Origin: an uncultured Thalassospira sp.
GTDB lineage: Bacteria > Pseudomonadota > Alphaproteobacteria > Rhodospirillales_A > Thalassospiraceae
Reading direction: 5' to 3'
Assembly (NCBI GenBank): GCA_946885765.1
Contig: CAMPHD010000073.1
Coordinates: forward strand, 1-10,963
DNA: 10,963 bases
Below are positions 1-8,591 of the stretch, piece by piece. The notes under the pieces are model-generated. The model had not been told where the DNA came from. It ran no database searches and saw only the letters and a list, made by a program, of their open reading frames with translations. The stretch's first letter is position 1, and each line of letters begins with the position of its first letter. The position numbers were made by a program, and so were the translations under genes.

Positions 1-1373
1 TGTTTGACGACCTTGAACAGCTTGACCAGATACTGGCCGCAACCAGCGATATGGCACGCGCGTTTGTTCAGGGTGCCGATGACATGGATGTAACCTGCCG
101 CGACTTTTCTGCCTTTGATCCCTCGCGCCCGATGCCGGGGCAGGGTCGCGGTACGCTTGATGCGTTGCGGGCAGCGAAGGAAGAAATTCTGCCTCTGCTC
201 GCCGCATCTATCGGTCCCCGTTATCTTGGGTTTGTGACCGGCGGCACGACACCAGCCGCCCTTGCCGGTGACTGGTTGACTGCTGCGGTTGACCAGAACG
301 CCACCGGACCGGAAGGCAGCGTTACGGCGGCGGTCGAGGAACAGGTGATCAACTGGCTTTGCGATATGGGCGGTTTGCCCGAGGGGCGGTTTGACGGTGT
401 TTTGACCACCGGGGCGACGGTATCCAACCTTTTGGGGCTTGTTGCCGGTCGCCAGTGGTGCGGCCAGCAGATCGGTGTTGATGTTGACGCCGATGGGGCG
501 GGGGTGCTGCCAAGCTTTGAAATCTTTGCGGCGAGCCCGCATGCCAGCATGATCAAGGATTTGTCGGTCACCGGGATCGGTCGCAACAGCTTTACCATGG
601 TTGCAACCAAACCCGGCACCGAAGAAACCGATATTGCTGATCTCAAGGCCAAGCTGACGGCAAGTACGGCCAAGGCCAAGATGGTCATTGCATCTGCCGG
701 AACGGTGAACGCCACCGATTTCGATGATCTGGTGGCGATTGCCGATTTGTGTGCGGCTTTTGGGGCGTGGCTGCATGTCGATGCGGCGTTTGGCATGTTT
801 GCCGCCCTTGATGATCGGCGCGCGCATTTGCTGGCGGGGCTTGATCGGGCGGATTCCATCACGTCCGACGGTCATAAATGGCTGAATGTTCCTTATGATT
901 GTGGAATTTTCCTGACCCGGCATGTCAGTGTGCTTGAAACCTGCTGCCGGGCATTTGCGCCTTACCTGCAGACCGAGGCGGTCGGTAATATGTATATCAA
1001 TCGCGGGGTGGAAAACTCCCGCCGGTTCCGGGCCTTGCCGCTTTGGTTGGCGATGATAGCTTATGGTCGCGACGGATTTGCCGGGATTGTGCGGGCCAAT
1101 TGCGATCAGGCTGCTGATTTGGCGCAGTGGGTGCACGGTCACGATCAACTTGAATTGCTGATCGATCCCAAGCTCAATGTCACCATGTTTACCGGGTCCG
1201 GCAGTGATGATGACAATCGCGCCTTGCTGGCGCGTATCAATGCGACCGGAAAACTGTTTATGACACCAACGATTTATGGTGGTCGGTTTGGTTTCCGTGC
1301 GGCGTTCAGTAACTGGCGCATGGGCGATCACGATTTGCAAATCGTCAAGGATGCGATTGACAGTGTGCTGTAA
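1..1373 (+). CDS. PLP-dependent group II decarboxylase family protein (5' edge clipped)
   Basis: Cytosolic pyridoxal-phosphate enzyme of the group II (aromatic-L-amino-acid / glutamate) decarboxylase family; relatives remove the alpha-carboxylate from an amino acid. Numbering from the Met at base 51, the PLP lysine is K276 in SDGHKW, D244 in HVDAAFG should bind the pyridine nitrogen, and H164 in SPHAS should stack on the ring. The large PLP domain and the small C-terminal domain are both present. The frame stays open upstream of base 51 (FDDLEQLDQILAATSD), and bases 1-2 are 'tg', so the true start is probably an NTG codon missing only its first base; that would give about 457 residues. It ends 46 bases before the PhzF-family gene and probably shares its operon. 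The substrate cannot be read from the sequence; tryptophan, tyrosine, DOPA, aspartate and glutamate-type activities all occur in this family. The family is certain, the substrate unknown. Confidence 0.9.
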   Translation, partial: FDDLEQLDQILAATSDMARAFVQGADDMDVTCRDFSAFDPSRPMPGQGRGTLDALRAAKEEILPLLAASIGPRYLGFVTGGTTPAALAGDWLTAAVDQNATGPEGSVTAAVEEQVINWLCDMGGLPEGRFDGVLTTGATVSNLLGLVAGRQWCGQQIGVDVDADGAGVLPSFEIFAASPHASMIKDLSVTGIGRNSFTMVATKPGTEETDIADLKAKLTASTAKAKMVIASAGTVNATDFDDLVAIADLCAAFGAWLHVDAAFGMFAALDDRRAHLLAGLDRADSITSDGHKWLNVPYDCGIFLTRHVSVLETCCRAFAPYLQTEAVGNMYINRGVENSRRFRALPLWLAMIAYGRDGFAGIVRANCDQAADLAQWVHGHDQLELLIDPKLNVTMFTGSGSDDDNRALLARINATGKLFMTPTIYGGRFGFRAAFSNWRMGDHDLQIVKDAIDSVL

Positions 1374-1419
1374 AGGCGCTGTTTTCCAGGTATCCAAGGC
1401 CATTCAGGATAAAAGACAA

Positions 1420-2166
1420 ATGAAGACGCTTCCGATTTATCAGATTGATGCTTTTACCAATCGGATGTTTACCGGTAATCCTGCGGCAGTTGTGCCACTT
1501 GATGGTTGGTTGCCCGACGCGGTGATGCAGAATATCGCCTTGGAAAACAATCTGTCGGAAACAGCCTTCGTCGTGAAACTTGATCCGGCGAAGGATGACG
1601 GGGCCGATTTTCATATCCGATGGTTCACACCAACGGTCGAAGTGCCGCTTTGTGGCCATGCGACGCTGGCAAGTGCGTTTGTCATTTTCAATATGCTGGG
1701 CTTCAAGGGCGATTTGATCCGCCTGCAAAGTGCTAGTGGAATTCTGACCGCGCGGCGCGATGGTGATGCGATTGTGCTTAATTTCCCCAAGCAATCGATT
1801 ACCCCTGATGATGTTCCGGCACAGATCCTTGCTGCCGTATCCGACGCCGCCCCGCGGGGGACTTTCCGGGTTACCAGCCGGGATACCGATTTTGTCGTGG
1901 TCTATGACGATGCATCGGTGGTGCGGAACATGAAGCCCGATATGTCGGCACTGGGGAAACTTGCCGAACGTGGCGTGATCGTTACCGCACCGGGCGATCA
2001 GCCGGGCATTGATATGGTATCGCGATACTTCCTGCCCGCCCTTGGCATCGATGAAGACCCGGTAACCGGCTATATGCATTGCGTTGTCTCGCCATATTGG
2101 GCGGAACATAGCGGTAAATCCAATGTTGTCGGTTATCAGGCATCAAAACGTGGCGGCAATCGTTGA
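1420..2166 (+). CDS. PhzF-family isomerase/epimerase, C-terminus lost by frameshift
   Basis: PhzF-fold protein (diaminopimelate-epimerase-like superfamily). Members isomerise or epimerise small metabolites without a cofactor, using a glutamate as acid/base. The start chosen is the ATG of MKTLPIYQIDAFT, with a CAGGA about 10 bases upstream; an in-frame start further upstream would overlap the decarboxylase and add residues foreign to the family. Visible motifs are DAFTNRMFTGNPAAVV at the N-terminus, the catalytic Glu as E47 in NNLSETAF, CGHATLAS, and EDPVTG near the C-terminus. The frame stops after 248 residues at SKRGGNR. The usual last beta strands are instead encoded in the next frame (2159-2248), giving about 275 residues if the extra base is removed. 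As read, the product lacks about 28 C-terminal residues and may be unstable. Either a sequencing error or a true mutation would explain this. The substrate is unknown; membership of PhzF does not imply phenazine synthesis, and no other phz gene is present. Confidence 0.85.
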   Translation: MKTLPIYQIDAFTNRMFTGNPAAVVPLDGWLPDAVMQNIALENNLSETAFVVKLDPAKDDGADFHIRWFTPTVEVPLCGHATLASAFVIFNMLGFKGDLIRLQSASGILTARRDGDAIVLNFPKQSITPDDVPAQILAAVSDAAPRGTFRVTSRDTDFVVVYDDASVVRNMKPDMSALGKLAERGVIVTAPGDQPGIDMVSRYFLPALGIDEDPVTGYMHCVVSPYWAEHSGKSNVVGYQASKRGGNR

Positions 2167-2248
2167 TTGTACGGTTGATGGTAATCGCGTCCATCTGAAA
2201 GGCAGTGCGCTTTTGTACCTCAAAGGCGAGATTTATCTACCGGATTGA
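2159..2248 (+). pseudogene. Detached 3' end of the PhzF-family gene (+1 shifted frame)
   Basis: This frame continues the PhzF homology after the main frame stops at 2164-2166. It reads IVDCTVDGNRVHLKG, then ends SALLYLKGEIYLPD before the TGA at 2246-2248. A closing 'V-x-G-x-R-V-x-L-x-G-x-A' strand pattern is what PhzF proteins normally show after the YQASxRGG segment. Removing one A from the AA at 2158-2159 joins the two frames exactly (GGC GGC ATC GTT GAT). It has no start codon or ribosome binding site of its own. Confidence 0.8.
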
Positions 2249-2281
2249 CGGTCGACAGATGGACGCAAAACGATTGCTTTG

Positions 2282-2316
2282 ATGGCGGGCAGGGCACAAC
2301 ACTGTCCGCCATTTTT
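2282..2316 (+). terminator. Intrinsic terminator after the decarboxylase-PhzF unit
   Basis: An 11-bp stem pairs 2282-2292 (atggcgggcag) with 2302-2312 (ctgtccgccat), with one G-T wobble and a 9-base loop. It is followed at once by a run of five T (2312-2316). It lies 34 bases after the shifted PhzF stop and suits the end of the first operon. Confidence 0.7.
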
Positions 2317-2331
2317 ATAGCAGAATGGCGG
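2306..2331 (+). other. Alternative hairpin competing with the terminator
   Basis: Bases 2306-2313 (ccgccatt) are perfectly complementary to 2324-2331 (aatggcgg), with a 10-base loop, and TTTT follows at 2333-2336. The left arm is the same segment that forms the right arm of the 2282-2312 stem, so the two structures exclude each other. It may be a backup terminator, a terminator reading the other way, or chance. Confidence 0.45.
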
Positions 2332-2404
2332 GTTTTGGTGATCTGGGACGGTTGCACGATCTACCCACTATCGCGCAGGGCCGAGATCACACGTTTGATT
2401 TTTA

Positions 2405-2433
2405 TTGACCTCTTGCGGGGGCTTTCGTCTAAG
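2405..2433 (+). promoter_or_regulatory. Candidate sigma-70-type promoter for the permease gene
   Basis: TTGACC at 2405-2410 is separated by 17 bases from TCTAAG at 2428-2433 (four of six matches to TATAAT). It lies about 95 bases before the permease start and after the upstream terminator, which is where a promoter is required. Judged by eye only. Confidence 0.45.
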
Positions 2434-2527
2434 TAAGGACAAAATACGACTTTCGGGGAATGGACGGGCGCCTTAAATGGCCTGCCACAACCCCGTATCA
2501 AAGCGCTGTTGCAGGGGAAGATAGATT

Positions 2528-4399
2528 GTGATCGATAGTGTTGTCGCCAGTTCTGCGACGCCATTACAGATGTGGGTGGTTCTGGTGCTGGTCGCCGGAT
2601 CACTGGTCCTGTATGGGCTGGAACGCATATCGCTTGAACTGACCAGCATGGCGCTGGTCGCCACTTTGCTGCTGTTCTTCAATTTCTTCCCGCTGCCCGA
2701 TGCCGATGGCAACAACCTTCTGGATGCCGGTGCGCTGATGTCCGGTTTTGCCAACCCTGCCTTGTTGACCGTGTTGTCCTTGCTTGTTGTCGGGCAGGGC
2801 ATGGTTTTGACCGGTGGGGTCAGCTATATTGCAGGTCTGATTACCGAACATGGTGGCAAGAACGCATCCGTGGCGATTTTTGTCGGTCTGTTTGTTGTGA
2901 TGCTGATGTCGGCGTTCCTTAACAACACGCCGGTTGTCGTTATCTTCATACCAATCATTCAGGCACTGGCCGAACGTATCCAGCGTTCACCAAGTGCATT
3001 GATGATCCCGCTCTCTTACGTTGCCATTCTGGGCGGCATGACGACCCTGATCGGGTCTTCGACCAACCTTCTGGTATCAAGCTCGCTGATCGAGCTTGGC
3101 ATGCCTGCGCTTGAATTCTTTGAATTCACCGTGATCGGCAGTGTACTTGCGCTGTCGGGCTTTATTTATGTCCTGTTTATCGCACCACGCCTTTTGCCCG
3201 CATTGGCATCCATGCGCAGCAAGATTGCCAATCCTGACAGCAGCGGCAAACAGTTCATCGCCCAGATTACGGTTGGTCCGGCGTCGCAGATGATCGGGAG
3301 CCGTCCGGTGGCGGGCTTCTTTAAAAACCTGCCCAATATCACGATCCAGATGATTGTTCGTCGTGAACATGCCGATCTGCCGCCGTTTGAAGAGGATATG
3401 GAAATCCAGGCAGGTGACGTTCTTGTCGTTGCCGCCACGCGCAAGGCCCTGACCGAGGCGCTTCAAAAAGATCCGGGGCTTCTGCATGCAGAAGCCGCTG
3501 CCGTTAACGAAGGCGGCGAGGAAATTCCGCAGAAATCGACCCAGCTTCTGGCCGAAGTAATGCTGCCGCCGGGCTCGCGGTTGATCGGGTTCAACCTTGA
3601 ACAGATCGGGTTCCGCTATCAGTACAAATGCCTTGTCCTTGGCATCCAGCGTCGGTCACGCATGATCCGCACCCAGATGACCGAAATCCGCCTTGAAGCC
3701 GGTGACGTTCTTCTGGTGCAGGGGCGATCCGAGGATGTTGAGGCGCTTCGTACCATTCGCGATGTGGTTTTGCTGGAATGGTCCACACGTACCTTGCCGC
3801 GCCCGTTTCATGCGCGTCGCGCCGCGACCATTTTTCTTGGCGTGATTGCGGTTGCCGCAACCGGCCTTGTGCCGATCATGGTTTCGAGTTTCATCGGTGC
3901 GGCACTGATGATTGCGTCAGGCGCACTTAATTTGCGTCAGGCATCGCGTGCAATTGATCGAAAAATTGTGCTGCTGGTCGCGGCTGCTCTTGCCCTTGGC
4001 AATGCCTTACAGCTAACCGGCGGGGCGGAATTCGTTGCCGATCAGTTGCTGGCGGCAACGCGCGGGGCACCGGCACCGATCATCCTGTCGTTGTTCTTCC
4101 TGATTGTTGCGGTGTTTACCAACGTTCTGTCGAACAATGCCTGTGCTGTTCTGTTCACGCCGATCGGGATCGGCATGGCCCAGAACCTTGGGGTCGAGCC
4201 GCATATCTTTGCGATTGCGGTGGTGATGGCTGCGAACTGTTCGTTTGCATCGCCAGTCGGGTATCAGACCAACCTTCTGGTGATGGGGCCAGGGCACTAT
4301 CGATTTGTCGATTTTCTGCGCGCCGGGACACCATTGATCATCATCTTGTGGCTGGTGTTCAGTCTGTTCGCGCCGTGGTACTACGACATCCCGTTCTGA
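2528..4399 (+). CDS. SLC13/DASS-type permease with two TrkA-C (RCK_C) domains
   Basis: Inner-membrane transporter of the divalent-anion:Na+ symporter / ArsB-like superfamily, 623 residues. The N-terminal half (about residues 14-225) has several hydrophobic helices, an LNNTPVVVIF hairpin and the substrate/Na+ motif SSTN at 177-180. Two soluble TrkA-C domains follow at about 238-313 and 335-410, each ending in the typical 'GDVLLV' strand (GDVLVV, GDVLLV). The C-terminal half (about 430-620) repeats the fold, with LSNNACAVLF and SPVGYQTN at 575-582. This architecture and length match the E. coli YfbS type and the algal/cyanobacterial SLT sulfate transporters. Known substrates in the superfamily are sulfate and di- or tricarboxylates; which applies here is not shown. 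TrkA-C domains are thought to bind ligands and gate transport. The start is GTG, preceded by AGGGGA at 2513-2518; a Met at residue 15 is a less likely alternative. It appears monocistronic. Confidence 0.88.
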   Translation: MIDSVVASSATPLQMWVVLVLVAGSLVLYGLERISLELTSMALVATLLLFFNFFPLPDADGNNLLDAGALMSGFANPALLTVLSLLVVGQGMVLTGGVSYIAGLITEHGGKNASVAIFVGLFVVMLMSAFLNNTPVVVIFIPIIQALAERIQRSPSALMIPLSYVAILGGMTTLIGSSTNLLVSSSLIELGMPALEFFEFTVIGSVLALSGFIYVLFIAPRLLPALASMRSKIANPDSSGKQFIAQITVGPASQMIGSRPVAGFFKNLPNITIQMIVRREHADLPPFEEDMEIQAGDVLVVAATRKALTEALQKDPGLLHAEAAAVNEGGEEIPQKSTQLLAEVMLPPGSRLIGFNLEQIGFRYQYKCLVLGIQRRSRMIRTQMTEIRLEAGDVLLVQGRSEDVEALRTIRDVVLLEWSTRTLPRPFHARRAATIFLGVIAVAATGLVPIMVSSFIGAALMIASGALNLRQASRAIDRKIVLLVAAALALGNALQLTGGAEFVADQLLAATRGAPAPIILSLFFLIVAVFTNVLSNNACAVLFTPIGIGMAQNLGVEPHIFAIAVVMAANCSFASPVGYQTNLLVMGPGHYRFVDFLRAGTPLIIILWLVFSLFAPWYYDIPF

Positions 4400-4428
4400 T
4401 CCGGATTTCGGATGTGCAATCGGCTGAT

Positions 4429-4456
4429 CTGTCATGCAAATACGAGCAGTTATAAT
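4429..4456 (+). promoter_or_regulatory. Candidate promoter P1 upstream of serC
   Basis: CTGTCA at 4429-4434 (four of six matches to TTGACA) is followed after 16 bases by a perfect TATAAT at 4451-4456. It lies in the gap between the permease stop and serC. Judged by eye only. Confidence 0.45.
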
Positions 4457-4469
4457 GCGCCAAAGACGT

Positions 4470-4497
4470 TTGACTTTTGCGCGTGTCGCAATAGGAT
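4470..4497 (+). promoter_or_regulatory. Candidate promoter P2 upstream of serC
   Basis: TTGACT at 4470-4475 is followed after 16 bases by TAGGAT at 4492-4497. The -35 is strong and the -10 moderate (four of six). Transcription would begin near 4504, leaving a leader of about 57 bases before the preferred serC ATG at 4561. It could act in tandem with P1 or replace it. Confidence 0.45.
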
Positions 4498-4548
4498 CGG
4501 GCTCCGATTTTGACGAAGAATTATGCGCCTGCATCGTTCGATTATCTC

Positions 4549-4553
4549 AGGAA
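4549..4553 (+). promoter_or_regulatory. Ribosome binding site that decides the serC start
   Basis: AGGAA lies 7 bases before the ATG at 4561 but only 1 base before the ATG at 4555. No comparable site precedes the TTG at 4510. This favours 4561 as the start. Confidence 0.6.
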
Positions 4554-4560
4554 TATGCCG

Positions 4561-5766
<1,206 letters not shown>

Positions 5767-5909
5767 ACCGCATTTCGTAAGTATTATTTGCGTCTTCGGG
5801 GGTTTTCCCGTTGCCCTGTCCGGAACAAAGCGTTAGTAACCGCTACCGGATATATAGATCAGGCACGACCTGAACCGATTTTGCGCGCCTTGTCCGGAAA
5901 GCACACATA

Positions 5910-7076
5910 ATGACCGAACTCGCCAGGAAAGCTCTTTTGCCCGCCGGCCTTCAGGATGTTCTGCCTGGAACCGCCGCACGGGAAGCTGACATCCGTGAAA
6001 AGCTGATGAGCAGTTTCGCACATGCGGGCTATGACCGGGTCAAGACGCCACTGGTTGAATTCGAAGAAAGCCTTCTGGAAGGTGCTGCGCCGGAACTTGC
6101 CACCCAGACTTTCCGTCTGATGGACCCGGTATCGCACCGGATGATGGGTGTTCGTTCCGATATGACACCGCAGGTTGGCCGTATTGCTGCAACCCGTCTG
6201 GGCGATGCGCCCCGTCCGTTGCGTCTTTCCTATTCTGGCGACGTGCTGCGTATCAAGGGCACCCAGTTGCGCCCGGAACGCCAGTTTGCCCAGGTCGGGG
6301 CGGAGCTGATTGGTGTTTCAAGTGCGGCGGCGGATACCGAGATCGTTTTGCTTGCGCTTGAGGCGCTGGAGCATGTCGGTTTGCCTGATGTTTCCGTCGA
6401 TCTGAATTTGCCGACGCTGCCGGTGCGTTTGTTTGATGCCTTTGGTGTTGCAGCCGATGATCGCGAAACGCTGATTGCGGCGCTTGAGCATCGCGATGTC
6501 GCGGCAGTTAAAGCGGTTAGTGGCAATGTCACCGATGTGCTGGTGGCCCTGCTGGAAGCAGCCGGTCCGGCGCAGGCAGCGCTTCCGAAGCTTAAAAAGC
6601 TTGAACTGCCATTGGGCGCGTCCGAAGAATTGCACCGTCTGATCGAAGTTGCCGAACGCATTCTGGCATCCGATCTTGATGCGGCTTTGACCATTGATCC
6701 GGTCGAAATGGCCGGTTTCCGGTATCAGACCGGTGTCAGCTTTACCCTGTTTGCCAAGCATGTTCGCGGTGAACTGGGTCGTGGTGGTCGTTATCGCGCG
6801 GGCGGTTCGGGAGGGGAAGCCGCAACCGGCATGTCGCTTTTCATGGATACGATTTTGCGCGGCCTTGCCGATGTGAAACCGGTCGAACGTGTGTATCTGC
6901 CGTTGGGCACGCCACAGCGTGAAGCGCGCAAATTGCGTAAAGACGGCCATTATACCGTGGCGGCACTTGAAGGTGCGGCCGAAGCCAAAACAGAAGATGC
7001 GGCGCGCAAGGAAGCACGTCGCATGGGATGCAGTTTTATTTATCTTGGCGGCCAGATCGTGCCGCTGGGTGCGTAA
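5910..7076 (+). CDS. hisZ: ATP phosphoribosyltransferase regulatory subunit
   Basis: Histidyl-tRNA-synthetase paralogue that assembles with the short form of HisG and is needed for the first step of histidine synthesis (ATP plus PRPP to phosphoribosyl-ATP). It has 388 residues, shorter than a true HisRS, and lacks the anticodon-binding domain. Visible are LPAGLQDVLPG at the N-terminus, the motif-1-like region, SYSGDV (107-112) and RPERQFAQVGAELIG (121-135) in the motif 2 region. GRGGRYRAGGSGG near 290 stands where HisRS has GGRYD, so the Asp is replaced by Arg (R296); this argues against aminoacylation. GGAAAG-like GGAAAG at 5896-5901 precedes the ATG by 8 bases. It is followed by purA after 36 bases, probably on the same transcript. 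Its presence implies a short-form hisG elsewhere in the genome. Confidence 0.93.
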   Translation: MTELARKALLPAGLQDVLPGTAAREADIREKLMSSFAHAGYDRVKTPLVEFEESLLEGAAPELATQTFRLMDPVSHRMMGVRSDMTPQVGRIAATRLGDAPRPLRLSYSGDVLRIKGTQLRPERQFAQVGAELIGVSSAAADTEIVLLALEALEHVGLPDVSVDLNLPTLPVRLFDAFGVAADDRETLIAALEHRDVAAVKAVSGNVTDVLVALLEAAGPAQAALPKLKKLELPLGASEELHRLIEVAERILASDLDAALTIDPVEMAGFRYQTGVSFTLFAKHVRGELGRGGRYRAGGSGGEAATGMSLFMDTILRGLADVKPVERVYLPLGTPQREARKLRKDGHYTVAALEGAAEAKTEDAARKEARRMGCSFIYLGGQIVPLGA

Positions 7077-7112
7077 CCCAGAACCATTTCTTATCGCGCA
7101 AGGAGTTTTGCG

Positions 7113-8408
7113 ATGACCAATGTTGCCGTGATCGGTTCCCAATGGGGAGACGAAGGGAAAGGCAAGATCGTCGACTGGCTGTCCGAACGGGCAGACGTCG
7201 TTGTGCGTTTCCAGGGCGGTCATAACGCCGGTCATACTTTGGTGATCGACGGAACGACCTATAAGCTTAGCCTGTTGCCATCGGGTATCGTTCGCAAGAA
7301 CAAGCTGTCTGTGATCGGTAACGGCGTTGTTGTCGATCCGTGGGCGCTTTTGACCGAGATCGAACGCCTTAAGGGGCAGGGTGTTGAAATTACGCCGGAA
7401 AACCTGCGCGTTGCCGAAAACGCCTGCCTGATCCTGCCGTTGCATGGCAATCTCGACAAGGCACGTGAAGCAGCCGCGACCGGCAACAACAAGATCGGCA
7501 CGACCGGTCGCGGGATCGGCCCGGCATATGAAGATCGTGTTGGCCGCCGTGCGATCCGTGTTGGTGATCTGGCGGATGTCGAACTTCTGGAAGCCAAAGT
7601 CGAAAACCTTCTGACCCATCACAATGCGCTTCTGCGCGGTTTGGGCCAGCCAGAAGTTGATGGTGCGGAACTGCTTGCGCAGCTTAAAGAAATAGCACCG
7701 AAAATCCTGCCGTTCTCGGACACCGTCTGGAAATCGCTTAACCAGTTCAAGGAAGCCGGTCAGCGCCTTCTGTTTGAAGGTGCCCAGGGCACGATGCTTG
7801 ATATCGATCATGGCACGTATCCGTTTGTGACCTCGTCAAACACCGTTTCCGGTCAAGCTGCTGCCGGTTCGGGTATGGGGCCGTCGGGTGTTGGTTATGT
7901 TCTTGGGATTACCAAGGCATACACCACACGTGTCGGCGAAGGCCCGTTCCCGTCCGAGCTGTTTGATGCGGATGGTGATCGCCTTGGTGAACGCGGTCAT
8001 GAATTTGGTGTTGTGACCGGACGTAAACGTCGTTGTGGCTGGTTTGATGCAGCCCTTGTCCGTCAGTCGGTCAAGGTTAACGGCATTACCGGTATTGCAT
8101 TGACCAAACTTGATGTTCTGGACGGGTTCAAGGAAATCAAGATCTGCACCGGCTATGACATTGATGGCAAAATCTATGACCATCTACCAGCCAACCAGCG
8201 CCTTCAAGCCAAAGCCAAACCGGTTTATGAAACCATTGAAGGCTGGTCGGAAACCACGCAGGGCGCACGCAGTTGGGCCGATCTTCCGGCGGCGGCGATC
8301 AAATATGTCCGCCGGATCGAAGAACTGATTGAGGCACCGGTCGCGTTGCTGTCGACCAGCCCGGAACGTGATGACACCATTCTGGTTCACGACCCGTTCA
8401 GCGCCTGA
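7113..8408 (+). CDS. purA: Adenylosuccinate synthetase
   Basis: Catalyses GTP-dependent joining of IMP and aspartate to adenylosuccinate, the first committed step from IMP to AMP, in the cytosol. Its 431 residues match the usual bacterial length. The catalytic Asp is D13 in [11 protein letters not shown] and the catalytic His is H41 in GGHNAGH. Other family signatures are [31 protein letters not shown], the VGEGPFPSE loop, [11 protein letters not shown] and the guanine-binding TKLDVLD. A strong AAGGAG at 7100-7105 lies 7 bases before the ATG. It sits 36 bases after hisZ, so the two are probably co-transcribed, and a strong terminator closes the unit. Confidence 0.98.
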   Translation: MTNVAVIGSQWGDEGKGKIVDWLSERADVVVRFQGGHNAGHTLVIDGTTYKLSLLPSGIVRKNKLSVIGNGVVVDPWALLTEIERLKGQGVEITPENLRVAENACLILPLHGNLDKAREAAATGNNKIGTTGRGIGPAYEDRVGRRAIRVGDLADVELLEAKVENLLTHHNALLRGLGQPEVDGAELLAQLKEIAPKILPFSDTVWKSLNQFKEAGQRLLFEGAQGTMLDIDHGTYPFVTSSNTVSGQAAAGSGMGPSGVGYVLGITKAYTTRVGEGPFPSELFDADGDRLGERGHEFGVVTGRKRRCGWFDAALVRQSVKVNGITGIALTKLDVLDGFKEIKICTGYDIDGKIYDHLPANQRLQAKAKPVYETIEGWSETTQGARSWADLPAAAIKYVRRIEELIEAPVALLSTSPERDDTILVHDPFSA

Positions 8409-8430
8409 TCGCTTATTTGCATCGAAATCG

Positions 8431-8461
8431 AAAAGCCACCGGTAATTCCGGTGGCTTTTTT
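8431..8461 (+). terminator. Strong intrinsic terminator after purA
   Basis: A perfect 12-bp stem pairs 8431-8442 (aaaagccaccgg) with 8448-8459 (ccggtggctttt) around a 5-base loop, with six T at 8456-8461. The A-rich left arm could also let it work on the opposite strand. It starts 22 bases after the purA stop. Confidence 0.93.
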
Positions 8462-8517
8462 CGTTTCAGGTGAATGATTTGGCTGACCCGGCCTTTGTGT
8501 GCAGCGCGGATAACGGC

Positions 8518-8546
8518 TTGCTCCGTTTTGCTATCGGCAGTATCGT
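8518..8546 (+). promoter_or_regulatory. Candidate promoter for the pseudokinase unit
   Basis: TTGCTC at 8518-8523 and TATCGT at 8541-8546 are separated by 17 bases, about 45 bases before the start codon. Both elements are imperfect, but a promoter is needed between the purA terminator and this gene. Confidence 0.35.
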
Positions 8547-8591
8547 TTCGGGGGACCAGAGGACACGACAAAACTTCTTTCCAGGTAGGGA

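Noticed and set aside
1420..2248. Phenazine biosynthesis cluster, suggested by the PhzF homologue
   Set aside because: No phzA, B, C, D, E or G is present; PhzF-fold proteins are widespread with unrelated roles.
2245..2436. 63-residue + strand open frame in the gap after the PhzF gene
   Set aside because: It reads through the terminator hairpin and the promoter candidate, and the sequence is not protein-like.
4399..4413. Small inverted repeat (atccg / cggat) at the end of the permease gene
   Set aside because: Only 5 bp of stem and no T run follows, so it does not qualify as an intrinsic terminator.
5817..5899. Direct repeat of tgtccggaa at 5817-5825 and 5891-5899 upstream of hisZ
   Set aside because: Nine bases twice in this span with no symmetry or known operator match; chance is a fair explanation, and the second copy includes the hisZ ribosome binding site.
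6318..7811. 497-residue open frame on the minus strand across hisZ and purA
   Set aside because: It lies antisense to two unmistakable genes, crosses their boundary, and its translation has no recognisable motif. Codon bias of the sense genes (few TTA, CTA, TCA codons) leaves this antisense frame free of stops.
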